Below, one piece after another: positions 1-5,644 of a stretch of DNA of 7,615 bases. The translations under genes and the position numbers were made by a program. Origin of the DNA: Lachnospiraceae bacterium (lineage in GTDB: Bacteria > Bacillota > Clostridia > Lachnospirales > Lachnospiraceae). Every line of letters begins with the position of its first letter. The first letter of the stretch is position 1. Location of the stretch: the NCBI GenBank assembly GCA_017463035.1, contig JAFTPY010000295.1, positions 1-7,615 on the forward strand. The letters are read 5' to 3'. A model generated the notes under the pieces. It did not search any database and had not been told where the DNA came from. It was given only the letters and a program-made list of their open reading frames with translations.

Positions 1-248
1 GATATAATATCCGTCCTCAAATCGTAAGTAAGCGTAATCTCATCTCCGGTTTGCAAACCTGTCTCCTTATAAAGCACGCTTAACCCGTCAATCCGCCCTA
101 TCGTCTTTGAATGCGTCTTACCGGAATACAACCGCCCGTTACAACTCAACTTAACCGGCAACCCCTGTGGCAGTTCAAACTTTGCACCCGCTGTTATAAT
201 CTTATAATTATAATCCGTATTTCCTATCTTTTTCGTAACACTAATCAT
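1..248 (-). CDS. Unrecognised small beta-rich protein, N-terminal part only
   Basis: This is the first 82 codons of a gene that runs off the left edge of the window. I read it directly from the minus strand: it begins MISVTKKIGNTDYNYKII and stays open to base 1. The ATG at 248 is chosen because a GGAGG ribosome binding site lies 8 nt upstream; the ATG inside that site is in another frame and stops at once. The protein is hydrophilic, with no signal peptide or membrane segment, and alternates short beta-strand-like stretches with turns. The region GRIDGLSVLYKETGLQTGDE, around residues 52-71, loosely resembles the closing segment of B3-like or AbrB-like pseudo-barrel DNA-binding folds, which end in a 'G...L.....L..GD' pattern. 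That resemblance is weak and I do not assign a function. It lies 79 nt downstream of the 328-1080 gene on the same strand with no terminator between them, so co-transcription is likely. Confidence 0.72.
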   Translation of the reverse strand, partial: MISVTKKIGNTDYNYKIITAGAKFELPQGLPVKLSCNGRLYSGKTHSKTIGRIDGLSVLYKETGLQTGDEITLTYDLRTDII

Positions 249-327
249 CTTTCCATCCTCCACTCTTTTGTTTATCTCTGTCCCGACAGAACTTATGTAT
301 CTAACATAATCATTCGTAATATCTTTC

Positions 328-1080
328 CTAGTCTTTGACTTTGCTTACTATCAACATTGACAAGGCCTCTACACCTCCTGCCAGCAGCAACGCTATAATC
401 CAATGCCAGTGCAATGAAAACTTAACAACCAGAAAAACAAAAAGCAACGAGACAATCTGTAACACAAAATCTGTTATTCCAAACTTTTCCATTACACCTA
501 TAATCAGGCCCACCACAAAAAACGCAACAACCAAAGCCAAAATCCAGTTCCATCCCCATAGGAACTTAAACGTGCAAAACATAAGTGCCAGTACAATACC
601 ACATCGAAGCATTGTCGCCGTTGAATATGTATCACACTCGGAAAAATCAAAAGCATCGCTGTTATACGTCTTCTGATTACTTCTTACCGTACCGGTACGG
701 TCTCCGGCATTTCGCGGTTGCGTATAAGAGACACTTCTCCTGTTCCTTTCTTGTCCCCGCTTTACCAAAAAGTCCCGCATTACCTGTCCCTTACCATCAT
801 AGTAACAACCGTTTGGATAAGCGCGAACAAACGCCACCACATCCTCTCTAGTTGCTCCGATGGACCGAAGAGAACCTTTGTTATTTCCTCCGAATCCGTA
901 ACATCTGGTAATAACCGAAACTCTTTGCGGTGCATGCGGATTGTAATCATGTAAAATCCGATTTGCAACCTCCTGCATATTATAACTACCTTCACACAAA
1001 TAGTAGTACAGCACGTTCACCTTGTTATCGAAGGACTCCGTGTAAAAATAATTCCAATCGTTTTCAGTTGGTGCCGACAT
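328..1080 (-). CDS. Unrecognised protein: soluble N-terminal domain plus duplicated C-terminal membrane hairpin
   Basis: A 250-residue protein I do not recognise. Residues 1-110 look like a soluble, mixed helical domain with many Tyr residues early on (for example VLYYYLCEG at 23-31) and basic stretches. Residues 110-150 are a polar, Arg/Ser/Thr-rich linker. Residues 157-247 hold about four hydrophobic segments, ending in a basic tail (SKVKD). The two membrane hairpins resemble each other: KFLWGWNWILAL (172-183) and KFSLHWHWIIAL (220-231) share K-F, W-x-W-I and A-L at a constant offset of 48 residues, which points to an internal duplication. The ATG at 1080 is supported by AGGAG 9 nt upstream. 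The gene is first in a two-gene unit with the truncated gene at 1-248, and has a long structured leader starting near 1284. The layout suggests a cytosolic sensor or binding domain tethered to the membrane; no enzymatic motif is visible. Confidence 0.85.
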   Translation of the reverse strand: MSAPTENDWNYFYTESFDNKVNVLYYYLCEGSYNMQEVANRILHDYNPHAPQRVSVITRCYGFGGNNKGSLRSIGATREDVVAFVRAYPNGCYYDGKGQVMRDFLVKRGQERNRRSVSYTQPRNAGDRTGTVRSNQKTYNSDAFDFSECDTYSTATMLRCGIVLALMFCTFKFLWGWNWILALVVAFFVVGLIIGVMEKFGITDFVLQIVSLLFVFLVVKFSLHWHWIIALLLAGGVEALSMLIVSKVKD

Positions 1081-1182
1081 ATTTCGTTTCTCCTCTCATC
1101 TTTTTTGTAATTTTCTCACAGTCTTCTGTGTATCGGTTGCGCCTTTGTACTTGTTTCGATTAAATTTAAAATATATCAAAAT

Positions 1183-1206
1183 TAAAGTCCGATAAAACGG
1201 ACTCTA
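1183..1206 (-). terminator. Terminator-like leader hairpin (possible attenuator) upstream of the 328-1080 gene
   Basis: On the minus strand, TAGAGTCCG pairs with CGGACTTTA across a 6-nt loop (TTTTAT), giving a 9-bp stem. It is followed by a U-rich stretch (TTTAATTTTG when the stem's end is included). One pair is G-U only when read as minus-strand RNA; on the plus strand it is an A-C mismatch, which favours the minus orientation. The hairpin lies inside the leader, about 80-100 nt after the predicted start site near 1284 and about 100 nt before the start codon at 1080. It could be an attenuator, or the end of a roughly 100-nt small RNA. A 13-codon frame (1182-1223, MKDNGIRVRFIGL) exactly spans it but has only a poor ribosome binding site. 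The short stem and interrupted U tract keep confidence moderate. Confidence 0.45.
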
Positions 1207-1290
1207 ATACCATTATCTTTCATACATTGTAATTACTCTTTCTATTTCTCTTTCCACAATCAATCTTCTCGAATCGCAAACATCTATTTT

Positions 1291-1318
1291 ATTATATCAC
1301 ATCTCAATGTTTTTTCAA
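1291..1318 (-). promoter_or_regulatory. Sigma-A type promoter with extended -10 for the 328-1080 / 1-248 unit
   Basis: The minus strand reads TTGAAA (1318-1313), a 16-bp spacer, then TATAAT (1296-1291), preceded by TG to form an extended -10 (TGATATAAT). Transcription should start near 1284, giving a leader of about 200 nt before the ATG at 1080. It lies downstream of the rpsR terminator (1418-1450), so the two units are separately transcribed. The rest of the 394-nt gap at 1081-1474 holds the palindrome at 1320-1337, the leader hairpin at 1183-1206, a small CACAG/CTGTG hairpin at 1117-1130 and a short inverted repeat at 1382-1401. I see no further gene in it. Confidence 0.75.
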
Positions 1319-1319
1319 T

Positions 1320-1337
1320 AGTTTGAGTAAACAAACT
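1320..1337. repeat. Operator-like inverted repeat abutting the -35 element
   Basis: AGTTTG and CAAACT form a perfect 6-bp inverted repeat around a 6-bp centre (AGTAAA). It ends one base upstream of the -35 hexamer of the promoter at 1291-1318. The size and position suit a dimeric regulator acting next to RNA polymerase. No regulator gene is visible in the window, and a 6-bp dyad in AT-rich DNA can arise by chance. Confidence 0.3.
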
Positions 1338-1417
1338 GTACATATCATCATTAAATTCACACTACACTTATACGTTTCGGCTTGATTTCAAACAGAATCA
1401 AATTCTCTAACAACTAC

Positions 1418-1450
1418 ACAAAAAACCCCGCAACCTTCCGGTTACGGGGT
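1418..1450 (-). terminator. Rho-independent terminator of the rpsF-ssb-rpsR operon
   Basis: On the minus strand ACCCCG pairs with CGGGGT and, inside it, AACC pairs with GGTT around a TTCC-type tetraloop (one mismatch between the two helices). A run of six T residues follows. It begins 24 nt after the rpsR stop codon, so it ends the ribosomal-protein operon. Confidence 0.92.
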
Positions 1451-1474
1451 CATAGCCTGTAATTCAGTTATAAC

Positions 1475-1735
1475 TTAGTCAAGAGTGTACGGCATGAGTG
1501 CAACGTGACGAGCGCGCTTTACAGCTACGGTCAATGCTCTCTGATGCTTTGCACAGTTTCCGGTAATTCTTCTCGGAAGAATCTTACCTCTCTCGGAAAC
1601 GTATCTCTTTAACTTATTTACATCCTTATAATCGATGCCTGCGTTAGTCTTGTCTGCACAGAAAGCACAAACCTTCTTTCTTCTGCGAACTACGCGTCTC
1701 TTAGCACCAAGATCTGCCTTATCCGGTCTTTCCAT
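1475..1735 (-). CDS. rpsR: Small ribosomal subunit protein bS18
   Basis: An 86-residue basic protein with the bS18 signature: the block around RRRKKVCAFC, then DYKDVNKLKRYVSERGKILP and RRITGNCAKHQRALTVAVKR. bS18 binds bS6 and then the central domain (platform) of 16S rRNA in the 30S subunit. This copy has Cys23, Cys26, Cys61 and His64, the pattern of the putative zinc-binding ('C+') form of bS18; zinc binding is inferred from the spacing. The ATG at 1735 has a near-perfect AAGGAGGT site 8 nt upstream. It is the last gene of rpsF-ssb-rpsR, 57 nt after ssb, and is followed by the intrinsic terminator at 1418-1450. Length is normal for the family (about 75-90 residues). Confidence 0.97.
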   Translation of the reverse strand: MERPDKADLGAKRRVVRRRKKVCAFCADKTNAGIDYKDVNKLKRYVSERGKILPRRITGNCAKHQRALTVAVKRARHVALMPYTLD

Positions 1736-1792
1736 TTGGTTCTACCTCCTTATTCAAATCGTGCGGCCATGCCGCTTCTTATCTTGTACTTC

Positions 1793-2227
1793 CTAGTTAA
1801 ACGGAAGCTCTTCGTCGATACCGTCAGGGATATTCATGAATCCGTCACCTGCCGCAGACGGCTCCGGTCTTGCGCTCGGACGATACTCCGAACTCTCACC
1901 TGCCGCATTCTTGCTCTCGGCGAACTCTAATTCATCTACCATAATACGTGTTCTGTAAACCTTCTGGCCATCCTTGTTTGTGTAGTTGTCGTTCTGCAAT
2001 CTGCCCACAACAACCATCTTCGTTCCCTTCTTCAGGTAACGTTCTACAAACTCTGCCTGCTTTCCGAAAGCAGTACAGTCAAAGAAGTCTGCATCCGGCT
2101 CACCGTCACGCTTAAAACGTCTGTCCACAGCGATACTGAAAGAACCTACTGCGGTAGAGCTTGCGCCCTGCGAATATCTGATTTCCGGGTCTCTGGTTAA
2201 TCTACCGATTAAAATGACTTTGTTCAT
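1793..2227 (-). CDS. ssb: Single-stranded DNA-binding protein
   Basis: A 144-residue SSB of usual bacterial length. It coats single-stranded DNA in replication, repair and recombination and recruits partners through its C-terminal tip. Residues 1-105 are the OB fold: MNKVILIGRLTRDPEIRY, then AVGSFSIAVDRRFK, DFFDCTAFGKQAEFVERYLKKG and VVVGRLQNDNYTNKDGQKVY are all characteristic. Residues 106-135 are a low-complexity linker rich in Ser, Ala, Glu and Pro. The acidic tip reads DEELPFN; the canonical tip ends at Phe (DDDIPF or DDDLPF), so this copy carries one extra residue, Asn. The ATG at 2227 is preceded by AAAGGAGG, which overlaps the rpsF stop codon. It sits 15 nt after rpsF and before rpsR, the standard order, which keeps SSB supply tied to ribosomal-protein expression. 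Confidence 0.97.
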   Translation of the reverse strand: MNKVILIGRLTRDPEIRYSQGASSTAVGSFSIAVDRRFKRDGEPDADFFDCTAFGKQAEFVERYLKKGTKMVVVGRLQNDNYTNKDGQKVYRTRIMVDELEFAESKNAAGESSEYRPSARPEPSAAGDGFMNIPDGIDEELPFN

Positions 2228-2242
2228 TAAGGAATTCCTCCT

Positions 2243-2533
2243 TTACTCCTCGTCCCGTCTAATGCATAAGAATCTGAGCACATTGTCCATAATACGAAGT
2301 CTGGATTCGATCTCCGCCGGAACAGTTGCCTCAGCATCGAACTGAATGAAGAAATAGTAACCTTCCTTCATCTTCTGAATTTCGTAAGCGAGTCTCTTCT
2401 TACCTGCATCTTCAACGTTGGTAATGTTACCGCCGAATCTGGTAATGAGCTCCTTTGCTGCCTCAACAACAGCATTCTTTACGTCATCCTCGACTTTTGC
2501 ATTTACAACTAAGGCTAATTCATACTGATTCAT
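2243..2533 (-). CDS. rpsF: Small ribosomal subunit protein bS6
   Basis: A 96-residue bS6, a ferredoxin-like fold protein that pairs with bS18 on the 30S platform. Family features are the start MNQYELALVVNAKV, the block RFGGNITNVEDAGKKRLAYE, the KMKEGYYFFIQFDA strand, and LRIMDNVLRFLCIRRDE at the end. The start is set at 2533, not at the in-frame ATG at 2611. AAGGAGGT lies about 10 nt before 2533, the conserved family N-terminus begins there, and 2611 falls at or next to the predicted transcription start, leaving no room for a leader. The shorter length matches the family (about 95-100). It is first in rpsF-ssb-rpsR, 15 nt before ssb. The leader of about 80 nt is G-rich just before the ribosome binding site and includes GGGCCGG; a bS6-bS18 autoregulatory element is known in many rpsF leaders and could be here, but I could not establish its fold. 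Confidence 0.96.
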   Translation of the reverse strand: MNQYELALVVNAKVEDDVKNAVVEAAKELITRFGGNITNVEDAGKKRLAYEIQKMKEGYYFFIQFDAEATVPAEIESRLRIMDNVLRFLCIRRDEE

Positions 2534-2619
2534 AGTTGCGTGCACCTCCTTCTGGTCTCCGGCCCTTCCCGTCACGAAAGAGCAAGGAATAATTTGTGTT
2601 TTGCATATCACAGTTTTTC

Positions 2620-2648
2620 ATTATATCATAGGTTGTCAGGGAATGCAA
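2620..2648 (-). promoter_or_regulatory. Promoter of the rpsF-ssb-rpsR operon
   Basis: The minus strand reads TTGCAT (2648-2643), a 17-bp spacer, and TATAAT (2625-2620) preceded by TG, an extended -10. Start of transcription is expected near 2613, 80 nt before the rpsF ATG at 2533. The spacer and the outer edge of the -35 overlap one arm of a 12-bp inverted repeat (2632-2682). Confidence 0.85.
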
Positions 2649-2682
2649 GCACTTTTTTCCAATCTGCCGCTTCCCTGACAAC
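2632..2682. repeat. 12-bp perfect inverted repeat spanning the rpsF promoter upstream region
   Basis: GTTGTCAGGGAA (2632-2643) and TTCCCTGACAAC (2671-2682) are exact reverse complements separated by 27 bp. One arm covers most of the rpsF promoter spacer and reaches the -35; the other lies 16 nt past the HD-GYP stop codon. As RNA from the HD-GYP transcript it would form a stable hairpin, but no U run follows, so it is not a standard intrinsic terminator. As DNA, the arm centres are 39 bp apart. It could be a 3' end structure for the upstream gene, an operator pair for rpsF, or both. Confidence 0.7.
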
Positions 2683-2698
2683 ACAGTAAAGTCATTCT

Positions 2699-4510
2699 CT
2701 ATGCATCTTCTCTCAACCGGTACTCTGTATCCTCGTCTATAATAGACAGAATCACATCCGCAATTCGCGGGTCAAACTGGGTTCCGCGCCCCTTTTCTAT
2801 CTCTTCCCGCACCTTTGCCTGCGGCATGGAATCACGGTAGCTGCGCTTACTGGTCATGGCATCGTAGGCATCTGCCACACAGATAATACGGGCATACTCC
2901 GGAATCTCCTCTCCCTTTAAGCCGTCCGGATATCCCTTTCCGTCATAGCGCTCATGATGCCAGCGGGCACCCTTTTCAATATTTGTAATCTCCGACATAT
3001 CCCTCAGAATATCATAGCCGATGGTGGAGTGGCGCTTAATGGAGAAAAACTCCTCATCCGTCAGACTGCCCGGTTTATTAATTAAATCATCCTTTATCCC
3101 GATTTTTCCGATATCATGCAACAAGCCCATGAAATAGATGGAGTTTTGCGTCTGCTCATCCATTCCAAGACGTCTGGCAATTTCTCTGGCATACTTTGCT
3201 ACTCTGGTGGAATGACCGCTGGTATAATTATCCTTGGCATCAATGGTATGCGCCAGCGTTTCCATTGCCTGATAAGAAAGCTTCTCCACCTTCAGATTCT
3301 TTTCATCTACCTCCAAAGTGAGCCTTCTTTTTTCCCTTCCCATCAGGAACCATTTATTAATCCAGTCCACAATTGCGGAAAGAAGAGTAAACAATACACC
3401 CAAGGCCACAATCCCGCCTGCATAGCTGACACCGTCATAGAAATATGTAAACGTCTGAACCACACCCGCCAGAATCAGGAACGAAAAACCGACCAGTACG
3501 TATTTATAATCCTTCACATATCCAAGCTTCCAGTCTTTCCATAATGCCCGCGCCAGAATAACGCAACCGATTCCCAGCAATATGAAAATAAACGGAACCA
3601 CGGCAGCACTGTCTACCACGCCGCTCAGAACCAATGCATTGGACACCAGACAGTTCACCAGCACCAGCACTTCATATCTTAGACATTCCTTCTGATACCG
3701 CTTTCCGAACACAACATTAAAATACATGGCAAGCGGCATTAAAAACAAGGTAGAACATGCCATGGCCACATCTCCGACCACGGAAATATTTTTAAACAGT
3801 AATTGTCGAATATCCGACTGGGCAATCAGCCAATTTGACAATAAAAACATGGACCAGCCGAAATACAGAATGCTGAGTTCCTTTTTAATGCGAAAACGCA
3901 CAATCGAACATGCAATAATGGCAATTACGGAAATAATCCACACAAATGCGGTAATACAAAGAGAGAAAAGATTCCCTTTGATGTGATGACGCCAGATTGC
4001 CGCTTTATCTCCGTAATAAACAGACTTAAGCGTTCCCGCATGCGCAGATTCACTGACCAGCTCTACCCGGAGTGATTTTCCGGAATCCACCTCACAAATA
4101 TCCGTAAACACGTAATAGCGGGGACTGCAATTTCCGAATATCCGGCTATCCTTTGTAGAATATTCCGTCCTAAGTTCTCCGCCCACATACACCTTCATAT
4201 CCTGCTTTAAAGAATAAAAGGACAGAGCCGAACCGGGTTCGATATCCCCCAGCGTTGTTTCGATTACAAAAGGCACTCCCGGAGAAGCCTTACACACTCC
4301 CGGAACTTCCACCGGCTCTCTGCTACCATCCTCAAACACCTGCTCCCACTGCGCTTCAAAGGGCTCACATCGTTCATAGGAAGCCTCCATCTCCCGCGGC
4401 AAAGCAATCTGTCCAAGGACAAAATAGAGCAATACAGCCAACACAACTACTACAAAAATCCCCTCTAAAACCATCCCTAAAGTGCTTTGTTTCTTTTTTG
4501 CTTCTTCCAT
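2699..4510 (-). CDS. Membrane receptor with 7TM module and HD-GYP c-di-GMP phosphodiesterase domain
   Basis: A 603-residue inner-membrane signalling protein. Residues 12-34 form a membrane anchor. Residues 35-178 form an extracytoplasmic, strand-rich region that may sense a ligand, with four Cys (48, 73, 128, 139). Residues 180-388 hold seven hydrophobic segments, an arrangement like 7TMR-DISM receptors. Residues 390-415 are a charged, probably helical linker. Residues 415-600 are HD-GYP: the HD pair is H465-D466 in GLLHDIGKIGI, with KPG at 479-481, H433, H494, H518-H519, GYP at 526-528 and D547 in VADAYDAMTSKRSYR. All expected metal-ligand motifs appear intact, so hydrolysis of cyclic di-GMP is the likely reaction. 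No GGDEF or EAL domain is present. The ATG at 4510 has only a distant GGA-type binding site (about 13 nt), which may lower translation. It has its own promoter at 4591-4619 and is transcribed separately from rpsF. Confidence 0.93.
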   Translation of the reverse strand: MEEAKKKQSTLGMVLEGIFVVVVLAVLLYFVLGQIALPREMEASYERCEPFEAQWEQVFEDGSREPVEVPGVCKASPGVPFVIETTLGDIEPGSALSFYSLKQDMKVYVGGELRTEYSTKDSRIFGNCSPRYYVFTDICEVDSGKSLRVELVSESAHAGTLKSVYYGDKAAIWRHHIKGNLFSLCITAFVWIISVIAIIACSIVRFRIKKELSILYFGWSMFLLSNWLIAQSDIRQLLFKNISVVGDVAMACSTLFLMPLAMYFNVVFGKRYQKECLRYEVLVLVNCLVSNALVLSGVVDSAAVVPFIFILLGIGCVILARALWKDWKLGYVKDYKYVLVGFSFLILAGVVQTFTYFYDGVSYAGGIVALGVLFTLLSAIVDWINKWFLMGREKRRLTLEVDEKNLKVEKLSYQAMETLAHTIDAKDNYTSGHSTRVAKYAREIARRLGMDEQTQNSIYFMGLLHDIGKIGIKDDLINKPGSLTDEEFFSIKRHSTIGYDILRDMSEITNIEKGARWHHERYDGKGYPDGLKGEEIPEYARIICVADAYDAMTSKRSYRDSMPQAKVREEIEKGRGTQFDPRIADVILSIIDEDTEYRLREDA

Positions 4511-4545
4511 TCAGTACTACTAATCCTTTTCCTTCTCTTAAATTT

Positions 4546-4581
4546 CTCCCGTTTTCGGGCCTTCTCCTCCTTACCCGGGAG
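4546..4581 (-). promoter_or_regulatory. Structured 5' leader of the HD-GYP gene with alternative pairings
   Basis: In the minus-strand leader, CTCCCG (4581-4576) can pair with CGGGAG (4551-4546). Alternatively, CCCG and CGGG around an AAAA loop (4559-4548) form a short tight hairpin using the same 3' arm. The two folds exclude each other. The outer arm lies within a few nt of the predicted transcription start near 4584. No known c-di-GMP riboswitch signature is recognisable, and the element is short, so this is only a candidate regulatory leader. Confidence 0.3.
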
Positions 4582-4590
4582 TCGCTGATT

Positions 4591-4619
4591 ATTATACTAC
4601 ATTTTCCCTTTTTTTTCCA
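4591..4619 (-). promoter_or_regulatory. Probable promoter of the HD-GYP gene
   Basis: The minus strand reads TGGAAA (4619-4614), a 17-bp spacer and a perfect TATAAT (4596-4591). The -35 matches consensus at four of six positions. The upstream DNA is A-rich on this strand (4601-4645), which could act as an UP-element-like tract. Transcription would start near 4584, about 74 nt before the ATG at 4510. Confidence 0.6.
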
Positions 4620-4650
4620 CTATTTTCTTCATTTTTCTTTGTCTCTTTTT

Positions 4651-5547
4651 TCACAAAACCGGCCGCCACACTGCAGTTAAATAATCCAGATAAGTCCCCT
4701 CCCCCTTTGGCAAAAATTTACTGATAATACTCTTTCGCACAACATATTCCGTACCGTCCATGATATACGTATCGCAATTATGAAAAATCCACTGCGCACC
4801 GTCTTTTTCCCCCGCATAAAGCATCACATGTCCCGGCATATGTAATACCGCACCTACACCCAGTTTTTTTATCACATCTGTTTTCTCCGCCGCCGATTTT
4901 CCCGTAAGGTCCTCATATTCCGCCTGTCTCATAGCACGAAGCGTCTCTCCGCAGCTTCTCTGTTCCTCGGAATTTCGCGGAAGTGATAAACCGAAGCAGG
5001 CATAAAAAGCCCGTACCGTAGAGGAACAATCCATGCCGTCCAACCGTTCATCTCCCCAACTGTAAGGAATATCAAGCATCCGCTCCATCTGCAAACGTAT
5101 CTGCCGCTCCGTAAAAGGAAGATAATTCCGTATGAAAACCGGCGCACTTCCTGTACACCCGTAGGTTCTTTCTTTTTCGAACACAGGCAATACCGTTCCC
5201 ACCCGGAAATATTGTCCGTCCTTATACCGACCGGACTTGATTACCACCTGATAATTCTGCGCCACAGTTTCCCGGTATTTTTCATAATGCCGCCTTGTGC
5301 AGACAAAAATCCCTTCCTCCCTTACATAGCCTTCCGTCGAATCGGAAATCACATAGAGCCATCCCCCGTCCTGCCTTTTTAGTTGCAGCGGTTCCCCGAT
5401 GGTAAGCCTGCTTTCCTGTCGTCGATCCCACACATCTCCCTTGTATTTTCTGAGCGGCTCCAGGGTCGGCTCTGTCCTTACACAAACGTTTCGAATCGCA
5501 ATCCCGTACTGCATTCCCATAGACAAAAAACGATACCAACCGGACAA
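4651..5547 (-). CDS. SH3 and NlpC/P60 domain peptidoglycan endopeptidase, apparently shortened at the N-terminus
   Basis: The frame gives up to 298 residues. Residues 15-80 and about 85-135 look like two bacterial SH3 domains (YGIAIRNVCVRTEPT, then GGWLYVISDSTEGYVREEG). Residues 145-295 are an NlpC/P60 domain: PYSWGDERLDGMDCSSTVRA with nucleophile Cys174, GLSLPRNSEEQ, His240 in MPGHVMLYAG and His256 in WIFHN. Such enzymes cut gamma-D-Glu to diamino-acid bonds in stem peptides. The start is doubtful. The first in-frame start codon is a TTG at 5547, which lies inside the terminator hairpin at 5531-5568. The next options are ATG at 5520 and 5514, and none has a proper ribosome binding site. No signal peptide is visible, and the extra N-terminal domain common in related SH3/NlpC proteins is absent; only 97 nt separate it from the upstream gene. 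It may be a 5'-truncated relic, a cytoplasmic form, or expressed by read-through. Confidence 0.85.
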   Translation of the reverse strand: MSGWYRFLSMGMQYGIAIRNVCVRTEPTLEPLRKYKGDVWDRRQESRLTIGEPLQLKRQDGGWLYVISDSTEGYVREEGIFVCTRRHYEKYRETVAQNYQVVIKSGRYKDGQYFRVGTVLPVFEKERTYGCTGSAPVFIRNYLPFTERQIRLQMERMLDIPYSWGDERLDGMDCSSTVRAFYACFGLSLPRNSEEQRSCGETLRAMRQAEYEDLTGKSAAEKTDVIKKLGVGAVLHMPGHVMLYAGEKDGAQWIFHNCDTYIMDGTEYVVRKSIISKFLPKGEGTYLDYLTAVWRPVL

Positions 5548-5568
5548 TCCTCGTCCGAATCGGTATCG
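5525..5568 (-). terminator. Strong Rho-independent terminator after the ExbB/ExbD-like operon
   Basis: On the minus strand, the arm at 5568-5553 pairs with the arm at 5545-5531 around loop GAGGATT. This gives 15 bp including two G-U pairs and one bulged T, then TTTTTTG. It lies 76 nt after the stop codon of the 5645-6076 gene and ends the three-gene unit. It also covers the annotated TTG start (5547-5545) of the NlpC/P60 gene, so read-through would be needed for that gene unless it has a promoter I could not find. Confidence 0.88.
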
Positions 5569-5644
5569 CTCCTTTCGTTTTCTATTAAGTTATGTACGGA
5601 CAGCCTCGGATATGCCTACAACCTTGGCGGCACACCTCCGTCCG

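Noticed and set aside
277..290. Small TCTGT/ACAGA hairpin between the two unrecognised genes
   Set aside because: A 5-bp stem without a U tract is too weak to call a terminator or regulatory element.
2534..2611. Upstream extension of rpsF from the ATG at 2611
   Set aside because: The extra 26 residues have no match to bS6, the ATG lies at the predicted transcription start, and the proper ribosome binding site precedes 2533.
4440..4680. Plus-strand T- and C-rich stretch with an open frame
   Set aside because: It reflects the A-rich promoter region and coding strand of the minus-strand genes; there is no ribosome binding site or recognisable product.
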